Below are positions 1 through 13,523 of a stretch of DNA of 64,000 bases, piece after piece (the stretch's first letter is position 1; each line of letters starts with the position of its first letter). The stretch is from contig CM020509.1 in assembly GCA_009823395.1 (NCBI GenBank), positions 15,093,501 through 15,157,500 on the forward strand, in the 5' to 3' direction. Under the pieces are notes generated by a model, which was not told the DNA's origin, searched no databases, and was given only the letters and a program-made list of their open reading frames with translations. The DNA is from Thamnaconus septentrionalis (lineage: Eukaryota > Chordata > Actinopteri > Tetraodontiformes > Monacanthidae). The position numbers and the translations under genes are program-made.

Positions 1-3000
1 TGATCGCAGTCTACGAAGAGGGATTTAATTGCACAGTTACCAACTCGCTAACCCACCGGCAGTGGTCCCTCGTCGTGTCTTTCGGCCTAGATGGAAAGCA
101 CTGCAGATAACTGATGAAGGCGTGATGGGCACTTTTTTTTTGTATTTGTTTGAATTTTCCGGATGCCTTCGTCCGAGGTAGAATGCAGCAGTGGCAATTT
201 ATAAAGGTTTTCATCGGCGGCTTGAACGGCGGTGTGTGCTGCTTGTCAACAGCAGTCAACGAGGGGATGATGAGGGGAAGGCGATGATGGATGCAGGCAA
301 GAGCCCAAAACCAATTCATCTTGTGTGTCTACCTGCCAGCCGAGAGTGAGCAGCTGTTTCAACACACCATTAAAAAATGCTGGTGCGGCTCGTCGCGCAG
401 CAGGTTGGCTCACTTTTTGAAATTCTCTTTCTTAGTGGCAAAGGTTCAAGGGGACATCTCTGAACAGATGAAATCAATACAGGGGAACCTGGAACTTGGT
501 GTAATCAAAGATCATAAAACACAATCTATTTGATTGTCATGTTGGGTGTAGAATTAGCATTCTGTGTTTATAATATCAGTTTTCTCCATCTTTTTCTCTG
601 CTGTTTCATTGTTACTAGAAAGCACAACCAAACAAGGTCAGATAAGCAGTCAGCTAAACCTACTGACCACTTGATTTCTGTGAAATTTTATGATCAACCA
701 CACCAGCCGGCCTCATCGGATGACATATTTTCGATAAACTGCACTTATCATGCGTGATCATACGATTTTAACACAAAAACATAATTCCAGTGATGAAAAA
801 AATGCGGCCATTAAGCAGGCCATGCAGCTGGAGAGGATGTTAAATGACAAGCCAAAATAACATCCATGCAGTTATTAAGGGAAATGGGATACGCGTCATT
901 ATTTGTAGTGCTGCAAAATAAATAGAGGGTGAGCGTCTTGTTTGTTTTTGGATGTGCGCGGTCAAAAAAAAAAGTCCTGATAGTGATCAGATGCCACACA
1001 GCTGCAGCACAGTGGTGGACTTTGGTCCAGGGAGATGAGGGGAGGGATCTGAGACAAGCTCCAGCAGACGGGCAGCAGTGACACGGCAGACCAGCAGCCC
1101 GGATAATTATAAAGCCTAAAGGCATCAGCCGCTCTGTATTCCCTGCACGTCCGCATCAGTACAAAATCAGCGGATAATCTGGAGGGAGGGTGTAGTGACA
1201 GACCTGGATGGGAAGGAGGCCGTCTCACCACCAAATCAACCACTTGTTAGTTCCAAACCAGACTTCCCAGTCGTTCAAAGCACAATAAACATGATCCATC
1301 TGTGGTCCCATGCATTATTGAAGCCAAAAAAGATGAAGTTTCAAGCTTTGTGGCGAATACTTAACCATTGTAACCAAACCATATAACACTTGCGTTAAAA
1401 AAAAAAAAAAAAACATATAAGAATGCATAGAAGCCTCCAATTCTAGAATATGAGTGTCTAAAATGCAGGAAAAAAGTGACAGTAAGAATGAAATAAAAGG
1501 TGGTGGGAGCATAGATGTGGTTTCGATTAGAGACAGTGGCACTGAGGAAAAGACAGGGGGCGGAGCAGGAGGCAGCAGAGATTCAATTGTTGAGCTTCTT
1601 CTTAGGAGAGACAAGGTTGCATCAGTATCAGGGGGACAGTGCATGAAGTTTCGGGGATAGAGCCATAAAGGCCAGATTGAGATGGTCAGAACATGAGGGA
1701 AACATCGATGCAGGGCTTACTGGCAGGCAGGAGGCCTGGAGGAAGAGTAAAGAGGAGATTTAGGGAGGCCGTGGAGTTAGCCGGAGTAAGACTAGAAGGT
1801 GCAATGCACGAAGTTAGATGGAGGTAGATGAGGAGAAAAAGTAAACAGCAGCCATTCATTAATTCAATGAGGTCTTCAAACAACACGGTGAAAAGGCACA
1901 ACAAGCTTTTCCTCCAAATCCATCAGTTACGGTATGCCTTGTGCCCAAGAAAAAGTTCCTAGCAAATTTCTTTTTTAAATGCCCCAAAATATTTAACGAG
2001 ATTACGTATTTACAAAAGGATTTACAGTGGTCATGACCTTTCACCTCTGAACTAGACTTTCTCCACCCCTTCCAAGCCCTGTTTCTTCTTAGTTTCGAAT
2101 ACATGTAAAGAAAAACTCCATCCGAGCATTTGGAGGGATTAGAAATGGGATGAGGCTCACAAAAAATAATCCTTTTTGCCACGGCTGTAGCAGCGGCATG
2201 ATCCGAAAGAAGAAGAAAAAACAGCGGAGACGAGTGTACAGAGTCGCCATCAGACACGACACAACAGCACGTTCCCTCCGCTGTTGGGTCTGTCGCACTT
2301 GATGCAACAGTGGTAGGCGGAGTTCAAGCGCTGAACTAATGAGGTCACGCACCGGTGTGGCCACACCTTGTCACTACAGATGAATGTTACGGTTGGAGCT
2401 GCGATGCCGACAGAAGTGTGAATTAAAGCAGCTCAATTTAAGAGTATCTTTAAAAAAAAAAAAAAAAAAAAAAAGATTTCGCTTATGGCAACATGTCATA
2501 AAAATGAGCAATTATGATGTTTGAGTGCTGAAAATGAAAGGAGCACTTCATTGGCATTCACCGACGGGCGGATCTGGAGCTGTCTGGCGAATCTGGCAAC
2601 CCACCACCTGTGACACCTTATGGGATGCGGCGATAGGATTTAATTGCGAACGAGCACCAGCGCGAGCGGTCGCGACGCCTTCGGGGGGGAAAAGCCGCAG
2701 AGAGCCGCGCGCTTCACTGAAGGGTGACGGCAGGGAGACGGAGCAGAACCACAGCTCTCAGCTGCAGGAAGACCTGCAAAAACGAACCATGTCACCTCTG
2801 CCGTGCAACCAGAAAGCCGACTCGCCGATTCATTTGCGGAGCCCCCGCTCGGCGGAGGCTGGAATTCATCCATCTGAGGGTCATGTGGTTTAGCCCCTGG
2901 CTGGCCCAGGGCATCAACTCTTTAAAAATTTCGATCGTATTTACAAAATTTATACATTTGGAATTGGCACTCTCTCCATGTGGCGCCACGGAGAAAATGA

Positions 3001-5335
3001 TGGTAGACAGTCCTGACCTCTCCGCTTTCACCTCCTGACTGATAAATCAAAGCTAGTCGAGCGGAAAACCGTCCCGGCCCGGGAGCAAAAATTAAACAGA
3101 GGCAGCCAGGCAGCCTTCATCTCACCGCAATGGAAAAAAAAAGGAGACTTATTGAAGTGTGACTCAGCTTTGTTTTTTAATGAACTAATATTTCAGCAAG
3201 GAAATAATATTCGAGTTTTGGGTTGGGCAAAATGGCCCCGCGTTTGATATTTTGCATATTTCAGTTTTAGTGCCCCTGAGGCTCCATTAATTTTTTAGGA
3301 CGATTCGCATATTTTTTTTGCTCCCACCGTCAAAGTATACATTGGGAAAAGGAGAATTCCAGTACTTGCACACACATCACCCAGGCGGGGTTTCAGTCCT
3401 GAGATTGAGAGCAGAATGAGTTTCGGGGACGGACGAGCTTGGCATTTCCTTTCAGTTTCATTTTTGATTCAACAAACAGCTGACTCTGTCCAGAGGAAAA
3501 TACACTTTACATATACCACGGTGCAGAGTCGACAGACTCTAGCCGCACCGTGAAACACGCATCGGACCACTGCACCGAGGCTCATTTCGTCCAGTGCTTC
3601 GGAGCTGAAAACACCAAACATACTTTGGCCGTTAGCAAAACGTTCATTTGTCTTCAATTAGCTTCACATTAGCTTGTCACTAGAGAGCCAAAAATGCTGA
3701 ATTCATCCATACATTGACGAGCAAGTTCTCAAAAGTTGAATCTGGATAGACATAAAGCAGGGCGGCGGTGTTTCGGCCTCCATTAGACAGCGTTGTCATG
3801 TTTAGCTGCGTATTTATGACCTCTCGAGCTGTGCCGCAGTCTCGGGACGCCGTTAAATTCCTCTTCCTGCCGTCGATAAATACGTTCTTTTTTACGGCCA
3901 CGGAAGCGAGGCAAAGTCGTAACAAGCCATTACATGGATGAGCCATGTTTCTTAACCCCTGTGCGCCTCTTATCGAGCCAGATCCTGGCCGCTGACCCGC
4001 AGAGACCATCCGAGCCGAACATCTGTTTGACTAACCTCCTCCACCTGTCTTCGCCCTGACAGACTGGGTCTCCTACCGGCCGTGCTAATCCATCACGGCG
4101 CTCCGTCTCTGCACTCTGTGTGTGGCTGCCCGTTTGGGCGTGCCATGGAGAAATGCATTTGAACCCAGTAACAGGTCCGGAATGACGGTTCGCTCCGCCA
4201 GTTGGACCACCTTCATTTTATCTCTCTGGTGTCATTCATCCGTCTTGCCAAGCCCTGACAGAAAGTATTTGCAGCCGCTCTTTAAGTGACATTGGATCGC
4301 ACAACCCGTCCGCTTCCATTACATGTAAAGGGGTGAGAGGCGCGAGGCTGGTTGCACAGAAGATTGTGAAAGTAGGAAGCAGCTCCTCCAAATTGCTCTG
4401 AGAGTCAGAGGGTGGATGATCGATCAGGGGAAAGAAACTACGGCAAGTCGTAAACGACGGCTGCTGCTATTGAGATCAATGCTATTGAGTTAAAACTGAT
4501 TTTAAAAATAGAAATGGGAGTTTTTCTCTCTGTGCTATACTTCCAACCCAACTCTGGCATCTTTGCTGATAACCCCAGTGCGCAACGGCTAGCTATGACG
4601 CAATGACGTGCAGCTAGTGACACACCTTGCACCAACAGGGAGCCTGGAGTCGAAGCATCAAAGCTAAATTAGCAGCAACAAACCTGAATGGTTCACTTGA
4701 TCATGGTTTGCCATGCAAGATTGCCTTCCCCTTTAAATAACCTTCTCTATGGGCTCTTTGCCAGATGGACTGATAAATTCAAAGGATTCTGGACCTCTTC
4801 CGTCTGGCATTCCAGCTCATCTTTGATATAACTCCAGCTTAAAACAAGCACCTGCTGTCAGACAGAAATTGGCCCACGCATTGAAAAGGTCCTTGTTAAG
4901 GTGCAGAGCCCTGTTAGGAGGGCACCTTGTTAAAAACTGAGTTGGGTTCTTTTTATAACTCAGAACACCTGCAAGGAGGCAGACCTGGGTTCACCTACAC
5001 CCATCTCCAGTACAGTTCCACTTCCTGTGACCGTTGTGACTGTTGCATTATGTTTTCACCAAGAATCTACTGTCAAAACTATTGTATAACTAAACACATT
5101 GACTTTCCAAATGTTCTTGTTAAGATGTGGGTGCTATCAATACCAGAACTCCATTTAAATTCCTTAATTACCACCACTGTCGACATTTTCCATGAGCGGA
5201 ACTTATAACGAAAGGATGACATCAAATTCTCAAAGGATTGAAGATGCTATTGTTTTGCTATAGGACATGCATCATACTTCACTCCTGATGCGCAATAGAA
5301 ATAACTGAAGTATTGCAGACAACTTCTTCATCTAA

Positions 5336-5352
5336 CTATCTATCTATCTATC
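5336..5352. repeat. Short (CTAT)n microsatellite
   Basis: About four tandem copies of CTAT/TATC in the non-coding region upstream of frmpd3. No function is implied. Confidence 0.7.
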
Positions 5353-8300
5353 TTCATCTTCACAAACTGGCAAATAAATATACTGTATATGTGTGTTTTT
5401 GTCACATTATCTTATTGTAGCTACAGTACATCACCAAGCCAAAGTCTTCTTCTCATTTACTGACCTTTAATTTCTCCTTGGTGGGATTAGAGCAAGAGCC
5501 TATTTATTTGGAAATCAGCCAATGCTCCTTATCTCCCCTGCAGCTGGAACGGTGCATCGAGACCATTAATTGATACCAGTAAGCGAGATGGAATCCCCGT
5601 GCTGGTGCGTCCGCGCTGGCTTCCTCTGAAGGTCCGACTCCAATATATTTTGTTGTTTTGATAAGTTTTGATATGGCCTGCCAACATCTTGACTGAGGTG
5701 TTGCAGTAATTTGTGTCGACTTGCAGTGGCCGTCTGAAGTTCAGGTGTAGCAGCGAGTTGCCTGCCTCAAAAAATGAAGAAGAAGAAAACAAAAAAGAAA
5801 TATTATAACAAGCATCGCTATTGCTCTGTTATAAATAGGTTTTTGACAATACCTGAGGCACACACTCACATACACACTCACAGGTTGGAGGCAGTTTGAC
5901 TTTCTATTTTTCAGTTGTAATTTATTCCAGAACTCAATTTCATTAAAAACATTTACCTAAAATACAACAAACTCTGCCGCTGGCATTATCATTTAAAACC
6001 TATTAGTACCAGATGGCAAATTCTAATTGTATTATTTTTTAATTGCCTGCTTTTGCCAACACCCACCAGAAATAGCAAAGTTACAAAAAAAAAAAGTCAA
6101 ATCCACACTTCATCAGGAAATGGCTGCTGTACATGTGTGAGGAACTAAATAAGACTGATTTTCAAAACAAAAGACCACAACATTCCTCCGTCATGACACA
6201 GCTGATTGACCAATACCTGACTGAAGGACTGTGAGATCACAATAGCCTTCAGACTGTGAACAACGAAAGGTGAGAGATCAATTTCCACGTTGGGGAGAAG
6301 GTCAGCGACGCGAGGGTCACATTAATGATGGAGGGGAGCGATTTAGGAAGACAGCTCAGCTCAAGACAGTCAGGTGAGAGAGGCCGAGTGGAAGACAATG
6401 AAGGGAGTTTTGAAACCTGCGTGGGCGGATGCTGCATATTTCATCACGTTGCCTTCATGGGGGGTCCCAATAGTGCCGGATTAGCGGCTCCTGCGCTGAC
6501 GATTATTCCTTCATCTGGGAATAAAACATACCATTTAGAAATATGAAATATAAATGGTCCTTGAAGCTGTGGAGTAATTGAGATTCAAAGCCTTTGCCAG
6601 CACGTGGAGGTGAATGAACGATGCGCGCCATTCTCCGACCGGCGTGTTCTACACTTGAGATAGCGGCGAAGAAAAGATAAAGCCTGGCCGCCATTCATTT
6701 TCATTTGTCTTGAGTCCAGGTTGGACAAAAGGAGGTGACATTGAAGGTGAAATGGAAAAAAATCTCCCAGCGTCCACTTTCCCGTTTTGAAGTCACTGAC
6801 GACAGAACCGCTTGAAAATAAATTTAAATAATAAAATGACACAGGATTCTCTCTTGAAAAATTTGCCCATTTAGTGTTGTTCAAAACCCCTCAAGATGTC
6901 GGCCTCATTTTGTTTGCTTGAAGTTGAAGGAAACAAAACCATAAGGATGGGCATTCTCCATTGCTGTTTGGGTGACTTTAACTGATCTGCCACAGTTTTT
7001 AGGTACGTGGCAGAAAATGTGTCCATTAGCCACATGAAAGCCAAACATTCCTGTATGCAAAACACATTCACACTTTGATATTTGTGTTCTTGTTGTTACA
7101 TTTGGCTATGATCGCGCCCGCATTCCTGCAATCGATGTGTTCGGATAGACAGATAAAAAGCTGCAGAATGACAATCTGAAAATGAAAGCTTTAAAAAAAG
7201 GGGGGCTCAGTGAACAATAATTACAGGATGGACTCTGAAATCCAGCCAAGCAGATTCCGCCTGTCTCCTCCCCAAGAAGACGTCGCTGTAAATAGGAAAG
7301 GTGGCCGATCAGTTAGCGGGTAAATGCAGGCGGAGAGGGAGATTCCGCTGCGGCACAAACTTTGCAGCTGCATCTTTATTTAATGTGACAGGACGGGAAG
7401 CGAGGAGAATGTCAAGTGAGGCTTACGGAGATAGAGTTTGTATTACCTGCCTAGCAGCAGGGGGAAGAGCGGCCAGCTGCAGAATGTCCAAAGGTGGGAA
7501 AGAAGGGTGACAGATTAAATGTGGGAGGTGTTAAAATAAAATAAAAAAATAAATAATACAAAGAAATTGTTATTTTTAAGACTTGTGGATCACTTTGAGT
7601 CAGGAAATGCCTCAGGAGTTAAAACGATCAAATGCACCGTGATAGAGAAACACAGACACATTTGTCTCCCTTTAAGACCGACTGCCATATGTTCATCTTG
7701 AATTCCCTCCCAAGACCTGCAGGGGTGGCCGGTACCGTCAGAGAGGGATCACTCACTGTCCCAGCAGCGTCATTTGACCGTCTGTCACAACACAAATAGG
7801 ACCGCCATGGGTAGGAAATTGTTTAAGCAGCATGGATGCATCTGTGCTGTGTGTCTACGACTGCAAGAATCGATCTGTTACCTGGAGGCCCAAAGACTTG
7901 TTTTTGTGTAAAAGAGCTCATTTCCAACACCAGGAGACGATTGTGTCGCCTCCCTCACAATCCCAACAGGATTTATTTTCTTTGTTGTTTCCTTCTTCTT
8001 CATGGATTTTTTTATGGCGTTGAATGTTGAACGGCACGAGGCTGACAGAGGAGTGAATGAGAATAATGAAGTAGCAGGTGTACACGGAGTTTAGAAGTAC
8101 AATCAAAATGGAAAGGAGAACTTCTTCCCGACATTATATTTTCCTCTCGCTAAACCCACACCGGCGCCGTTTTATTCAGCTAAATGAAATGTCGACCTGT
8201 GGAAGTCATCCGCTCTGCTTCACGGTGCCTCCGGCACACCGGGGGCAGCGTCAGTTTTGGCGAGGAGCAGATTCAGGTTACTGCAGGCCATGATCCCGCA

Positions 8301-11198
8301 GTTAGCCAAGGCGGCTTTAGAGAGAGAGCGTCGGAATGATTATTTAGGATTTCCTAAAATAAGGCGGGGATGAAGTACATGTGGCGGGGAACAGCTTCCG
8401 TAATTCGAAATTGAATTGAAGGAAATGACAACTCTCTCTGCCATCTCAGAACTTGCGATAGCGAGTTTGAGTCTGGCAGCTGAGATATCGTCCAGGGCAA
8501 AGCCACCAACACGGCTAAACCAAACTAATTACTGGTTTCTGTCGCTGTTACTGGGCTTATCACATCGGAAATATTATGAAAAGGTCAGGAAAACTTCCTC
8601 TAATTAGCAATAAAGCTAGCACACTCGCTTGTGGTGGTTTTGGTCTTTTTCCAGAGCTGAAACGTTTTACAATTATCTCCTCAAATCCTCTCTCCATTGT
8701 TCTGCAGGATTTGAACATTTTTAAATCATATATAATTTGTACATTAATATCATTTTAAGACAGTGCAGATGATAATTTGTATTTTATGACTTTTATTTAA
8801 CGTAGATGTTGAGGAGAAAAAAAATCAATGTGTTGTGGAAAGGTAATCGATTGACTTCAATTTAAAAAAAAAAAAAAAGCATCTTCTCTTTAACTGAGCT
8901 ATTCGAAAGAACCACATTGCAGACCTGAAATCCCAATACTGTGAAGCTGATACCTCAGTCACTTTTGTCAGGTTATCACAGGTTATCGGAATCTGGCAGC
9001 AAGTAACTTTCTGCAGAGGGTGTTTTCAGGGCAGCAAGAAAAGTCCTGGGCATTGTCAAAAGAAAATGCAATTTGCTGCTGAAAGCCACAGAAGAAGAAG
9101 AAAACACTTCAAAAAAAAAAAATACATGTTCACTTCAGGTTCATTCACCCCGTGTGCGCTGTCCTCTTTCACTGTCTGGCTGTGAGCCAGAGGCAATTTA
9201 TCCCCTGGGACCTGGACCTTGTTTAAGCATCCGACTTAATACTCCTGATTTAATTCATAGCATCTACTGTGGGACCTTTGATATTTTATTTAGTAATGTC
9301 AGTTTTATTTAGGGATTCCAGCAGCTGCAGAGGGCTTCACAAGGCTGTGCTGCGCCGCCTTGAAGAAAGGCGGGTGTGCGTGCTGTAGCTCAGAGCCTAC
9401 AGTAGTTGTGTTGCAGAGTTGATCTGGTAGTTCCAGTGCTGGTAGGAGCTACACCTTATCTCCTCCATGCTATATTAAACTGGACTTCTCCTCCTGTTGC
9501 ACTGGTGCATGTAACCAAAGGTGCATGTTTCCCATCACTTTTGAAAGCAATGGAATTAATACAAACACGTAAAATATTATGCATAGTTCAGAACACTAAA
9601 GGTCACTGTACATTTAAAAATGTTTAAAAAAAAGTATGTGGTTGGTGTGTAAACAATGAATGAGTTCATCGCGTTTTAGAGTGGGTGAAGAGACTAAGAG
9701 AGAAGAAGAACTAGGCTGTGATGTTGTGAGCTCTGATCTGTTCAGTATTTAAGGAGAACATCTGAGGAAAAAGAAACAGCAGAGCAGGCCTGAGAGGAAA
9801 GATAAACTCTATAAGCGCCAAAGAAAAGGCTCCTTTTGTCCCGTGTGTGGTAACAGATTTTTCTCATTTCTGCACCCCTCCTCCCCCTCTCCCAGACTTA
9901 TTTTTATTTCTTTTTTTTTCACAAAAGAATGAGACATTTTTTGTTCTCATTATTTGCTTTGATTGAAAGTCTTGTGGAGGAATAAAACAGGTTGGGGTTC
10001 AAGAAGTCTGTAATTCCAATCTTTTTTTTTCTAAATGCTTTTTATGAAAAACAATTCGGCATGACTTGCTCTCTTTGCGACTTTAATCTTCCGCACTAAA
10101 CGCATCCAAACACCCTGAGGACAGGTGTAATCTGGGGGGCGCTTGAAGGCAGGAGTTTGAATCTAATCACAACTCTGTGCCCTTTTGTTGCTATAGCTGC
10201 CATTTTGCCAGATCAGGGTGTCATTTGTCGACGTGTGTGTTCTGGCAAACCTGCAGGCTGCTGGTCCACCTCGTTTTCTCTCAGACTCTCTAACGTGGTA
10301 TAAATCTGAACTTTCACCTGCTCTGACCCTTGCTTGAATGTGGCCAGTATTGTAAGATGAGAATGAATAAACTTTATACTATATCCACTTTAACCAAGAT
10401 TGTATCTTTGCTTTATGGTTTGCAGGATTTATATGACCCATTTTTTAATCTCTGTTTCCTACTTAATGAGTGACACAAAAACTATTCTCAAGAAGAAGAA
10501 TCTAATCATGGTCATTTCAATGAGAAGACCAGACTCGTACCTCCAAGAGGGATCGCAGCCTCAGCAGTTTAGTTTTGCTGGCATATTGATGGTCCGATGC
10601 GAAGAAAAAAGATTACAATGAAGCTTTACTCACCTGAGGGGGAAAGAATGAAGTTCTCTTCATTAACTTTGTATTGCCTCCTTGTTGCTCGCTGGCCTGC
10701 AAGCAAATGACAGAAAAATGGCCAAAAACTGTGAAGTCCGAGCTGTTCCTGTCTCAGGGAGTCATATACTGGCGTTGTGTGTTCTAAAAAACACTTTTTT
10801 TGCTGCTAATGCACCTGCCTTCCATTTAGTATTTCTGACCCAAACGTACGTAAACCCAGCGGAAGGTCGGGTTGTAAGAGTGAGCGGTGATGCACAGTTT
10901 CAAATCAGGTGCGCTTGCACACTCAGCTGAAACTCTTTTCTCTTTCTCTCGCAACATATTTGTGGACTTTTGTTTTGCTGCAGAGGCTGTAAGAAAGAAA
11001 CATTAAAACATTAAAAGCATGCAGGCATTTTATCGAATACTGCACAAATTATTTGTTTGCCCACCAGTTTATCTGGTTTTATGGGGTGTGGTGTTACACC
11101 TTAAATGTATTCTGCTTCGAAACAATACGAACGGTTATGGCGATGTTACACACTAGAAGTTGCATGAGAAGATACTGTAACTCGTAGTTTTTTTGAGT

Positions 11199-11261
11199 TG
11201 GCTGGCTCTTTCCCGCGACCCTGAGTGCAAGAAAAAGCAGGTATTGAAAATGGATGGATGG
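11199..11261 (+). repeat. 3' tail fragment of a tRNA-derived SINE
   Basis: The sequence reads GGCTGGCTC, then CGCGACCCTGAGTGCA, then a GATGG-type tail. It matches in order the end of the two full SINE copies at 39.7 and 43.0 kb, which carry GTGACCCTGAACAGG followed by a GAATG tail. Only the last ~60 bp are recognisable, so it is an old, 5'-truncated or decayed copy. Confidence 0.6.
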
Positions 11262-13470
11262 CTAACGCCTGATGAAAGCTGACTTTGACCTGCACTGACG
11301 TATGTTGGTCACTGTACTGCAGTTCTGTCGCCGGTGTTGAAGTGTTGTCATCACTTTGCAGCGGCACCACTAATGAATGTGCAGGCACATCACAGAAATG
11401 TACCTGCGAAGTTGGTCGAGTATCAGAGCAATTGGCTTTTTAAAGGAATGTCTGCAGATCCAGCAGTGCAGTTGTGCGCCAGTGACGTTGGCATTTTAAG
11501 CACTTGAAGGCTTTTCTGTACAAAGCAATGTAAACATACGCGCAATTTGAAAAACAAAAACACACACACTTTTCAAATGTAGCTTGTATTACCACACTTG
11601 GATCAGGAAAGTCAACTAGTTGACTAGTCACTTTACCCTGTATGAAGATTACATAACCACCTCAAGGCTAAATGGTGCCGTGAGGAAATGAAAATTCTGC
11701 ACTGATATGCTGATATTATGCAGGCATAACATACTAATATGCAACTAGAACATGTGAGCATGGAAATAAATAAAGTTCAGTTCGGGGAGGGTTGTTCATT
11801 TTGCATGATTTTTGCTGAGAAATCATACAACCTACAGTATCTGGAGTGCGACGTCCCCAGAGAGCAGTTTTTTAATAAAGTGTCACTGCATATGCAGTGG
11901 AGCGCAGTCATGAAGAGGAGCGACTCAATAGGTCATCTCGTTATTGCACCAAACTCACAATATCCATGACGCTTGCGCTGCTGATTCAGTCTTGTGCCAA
12001 TGAATTATTCAGGAGCCTAAATGAAAAGCCCAGACTGTTTATCTTTTCGTCGATCATAAATAATCACGTTAAGTCTTGCTTTTCAAAGCAACCGCCCGAT
12101 GACTTGCGGTCGCCTCCTCCAGCCCCCTCCAATCAAAACTGTGCAGTGCACGTGTTGCTGTAATGCATTCAATCTCAGATTCTGGCCGTCATAATTCAGG
12201 TATTTATGCGACACACTAAATTCAGGGGTTAAAAACCCAATGCAACAGAAAAATAAGTGAAAATTCCCAGGGCATGAACAGGATAGTCGGCTAAATAACT
12301 CGTCGAGCTGGAGTGCAGCGTGAATGAGCCGAGCTAATTGTCACTGGGATGGACTCCATTATCCTTATAAAACATTAATTAAGAATCTGCATTTGAGAAG
12401 CAGCGTTTAGACTCGTGTGGGAATTGGCTAAACTAATTACATGTGTTGTTAGGAGAAAAATTAATGTTGTCCTCGTGCTGCCTCAATGCACAAACTAGCA
12501 CTGTGTTGTCCACATATAGTTTTCACGACGGGCAATTTTAAAACCACGATTCCTATTATTTTCCGACTATTAATTTTTTTTTTTTTAGTATGCCTCAGTG
12601 TACTTTTACGACCTATTTAATAACCTTTCTTCTGCCATTCACTGCTGAGACAAAGACACTGGTAATGTTTAACACCGTGCTAATTATCTGTGGGGAGACA
12701 CTTTGACAAGGCAGTTTAGCCATAGTTTAACTCATAAAACATTACAGTTAACCCCACACAAGGCTGCAGTGGCACCATCTTCACCTCTCCTCCGGGTCTT
12801 GCGGGGTCTAATTTTCTGGAACACAACAGCAGCTTTCAGCTCTCTGTTATTATTTTTTTTCCACGACGGCTGAGCTGGCCTTCGTCTTAGCTAAACTAAT
12901 TTGCCGTCTCACTCTCTCAGCCTCCTCCTCCCTGCAGGCTCTTTTCTACAGAAACCGACAAGCACAAGCTCCAAGTCTCCACTACAAAACACAATACAGC
13001 CGCGCAGAAAGAATAAAAAAAAGTTTTTTTGATAGGCTTCAATTATTTAATTACGAGCAACCAAAAGGATGTCTGGGCCATTCTTTCCCCTCCTGCAGCA
13101 ACCCTGGGTTTCATCCCAGACTTGATTTCCCACTGATTAGTCTGAGTTTTCAGACTGTTTGGCAATGCCCTCTTTCTGCTCGACGCAAAATAGACGCAAA
13201 ATGGACAGAAAGGACCTAAAAAAAAATTCAGCCGCAGATGATTTTTGCCAGATCTAGGAGGAGATCATTCTGATGTCACCTCTTGTGTGGCTTGAGAAGA
13301 GAAATAGTAAGAAGAAAAGGCGGTACTCCCGAGACAAGATACAAAGGCTAAGTAGTCATGTACATTTTCCAATCATCTTCTCTGAAAGTGTCACCAGCCC
13401 GTACAAAAAGTACAAACAAACCAGGCCATTGAACTTCATCATACTTACAGAACCAGCGTAAATATTGCTG

Positions 13471-13523
13471 TCTGACTGACTGACTGGCTGGCTGGCTGAC
13501 TGACTGACTGACTGACTGGCTGG
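13471..13523. repeat. (CTGA/CTGG)n tetranucleotide repeat
   Basis: About 13 units of CTGA interrupted by a block of CTGG. The reverse strand of this tract gives an apparent Ser-Val-Ser-Gln repeat reading frame, which is an artefact of the simple repeat. It is likely to be length-polymorphic. Confidence 0.8.

Noticed and set aside
11611..11624. Perfect 14-base palindrome GTCAACTAGTTGAC
   Set aside because: A palindrome of this size is expected by chance in 64 kb, and no partner site or motif supports a function.
13471..13523. Short regular repeats considered as a CRISPR array
   Set aside because: There are no spacers; the units are contiguous tetranucleotides in vertebrate DNA.
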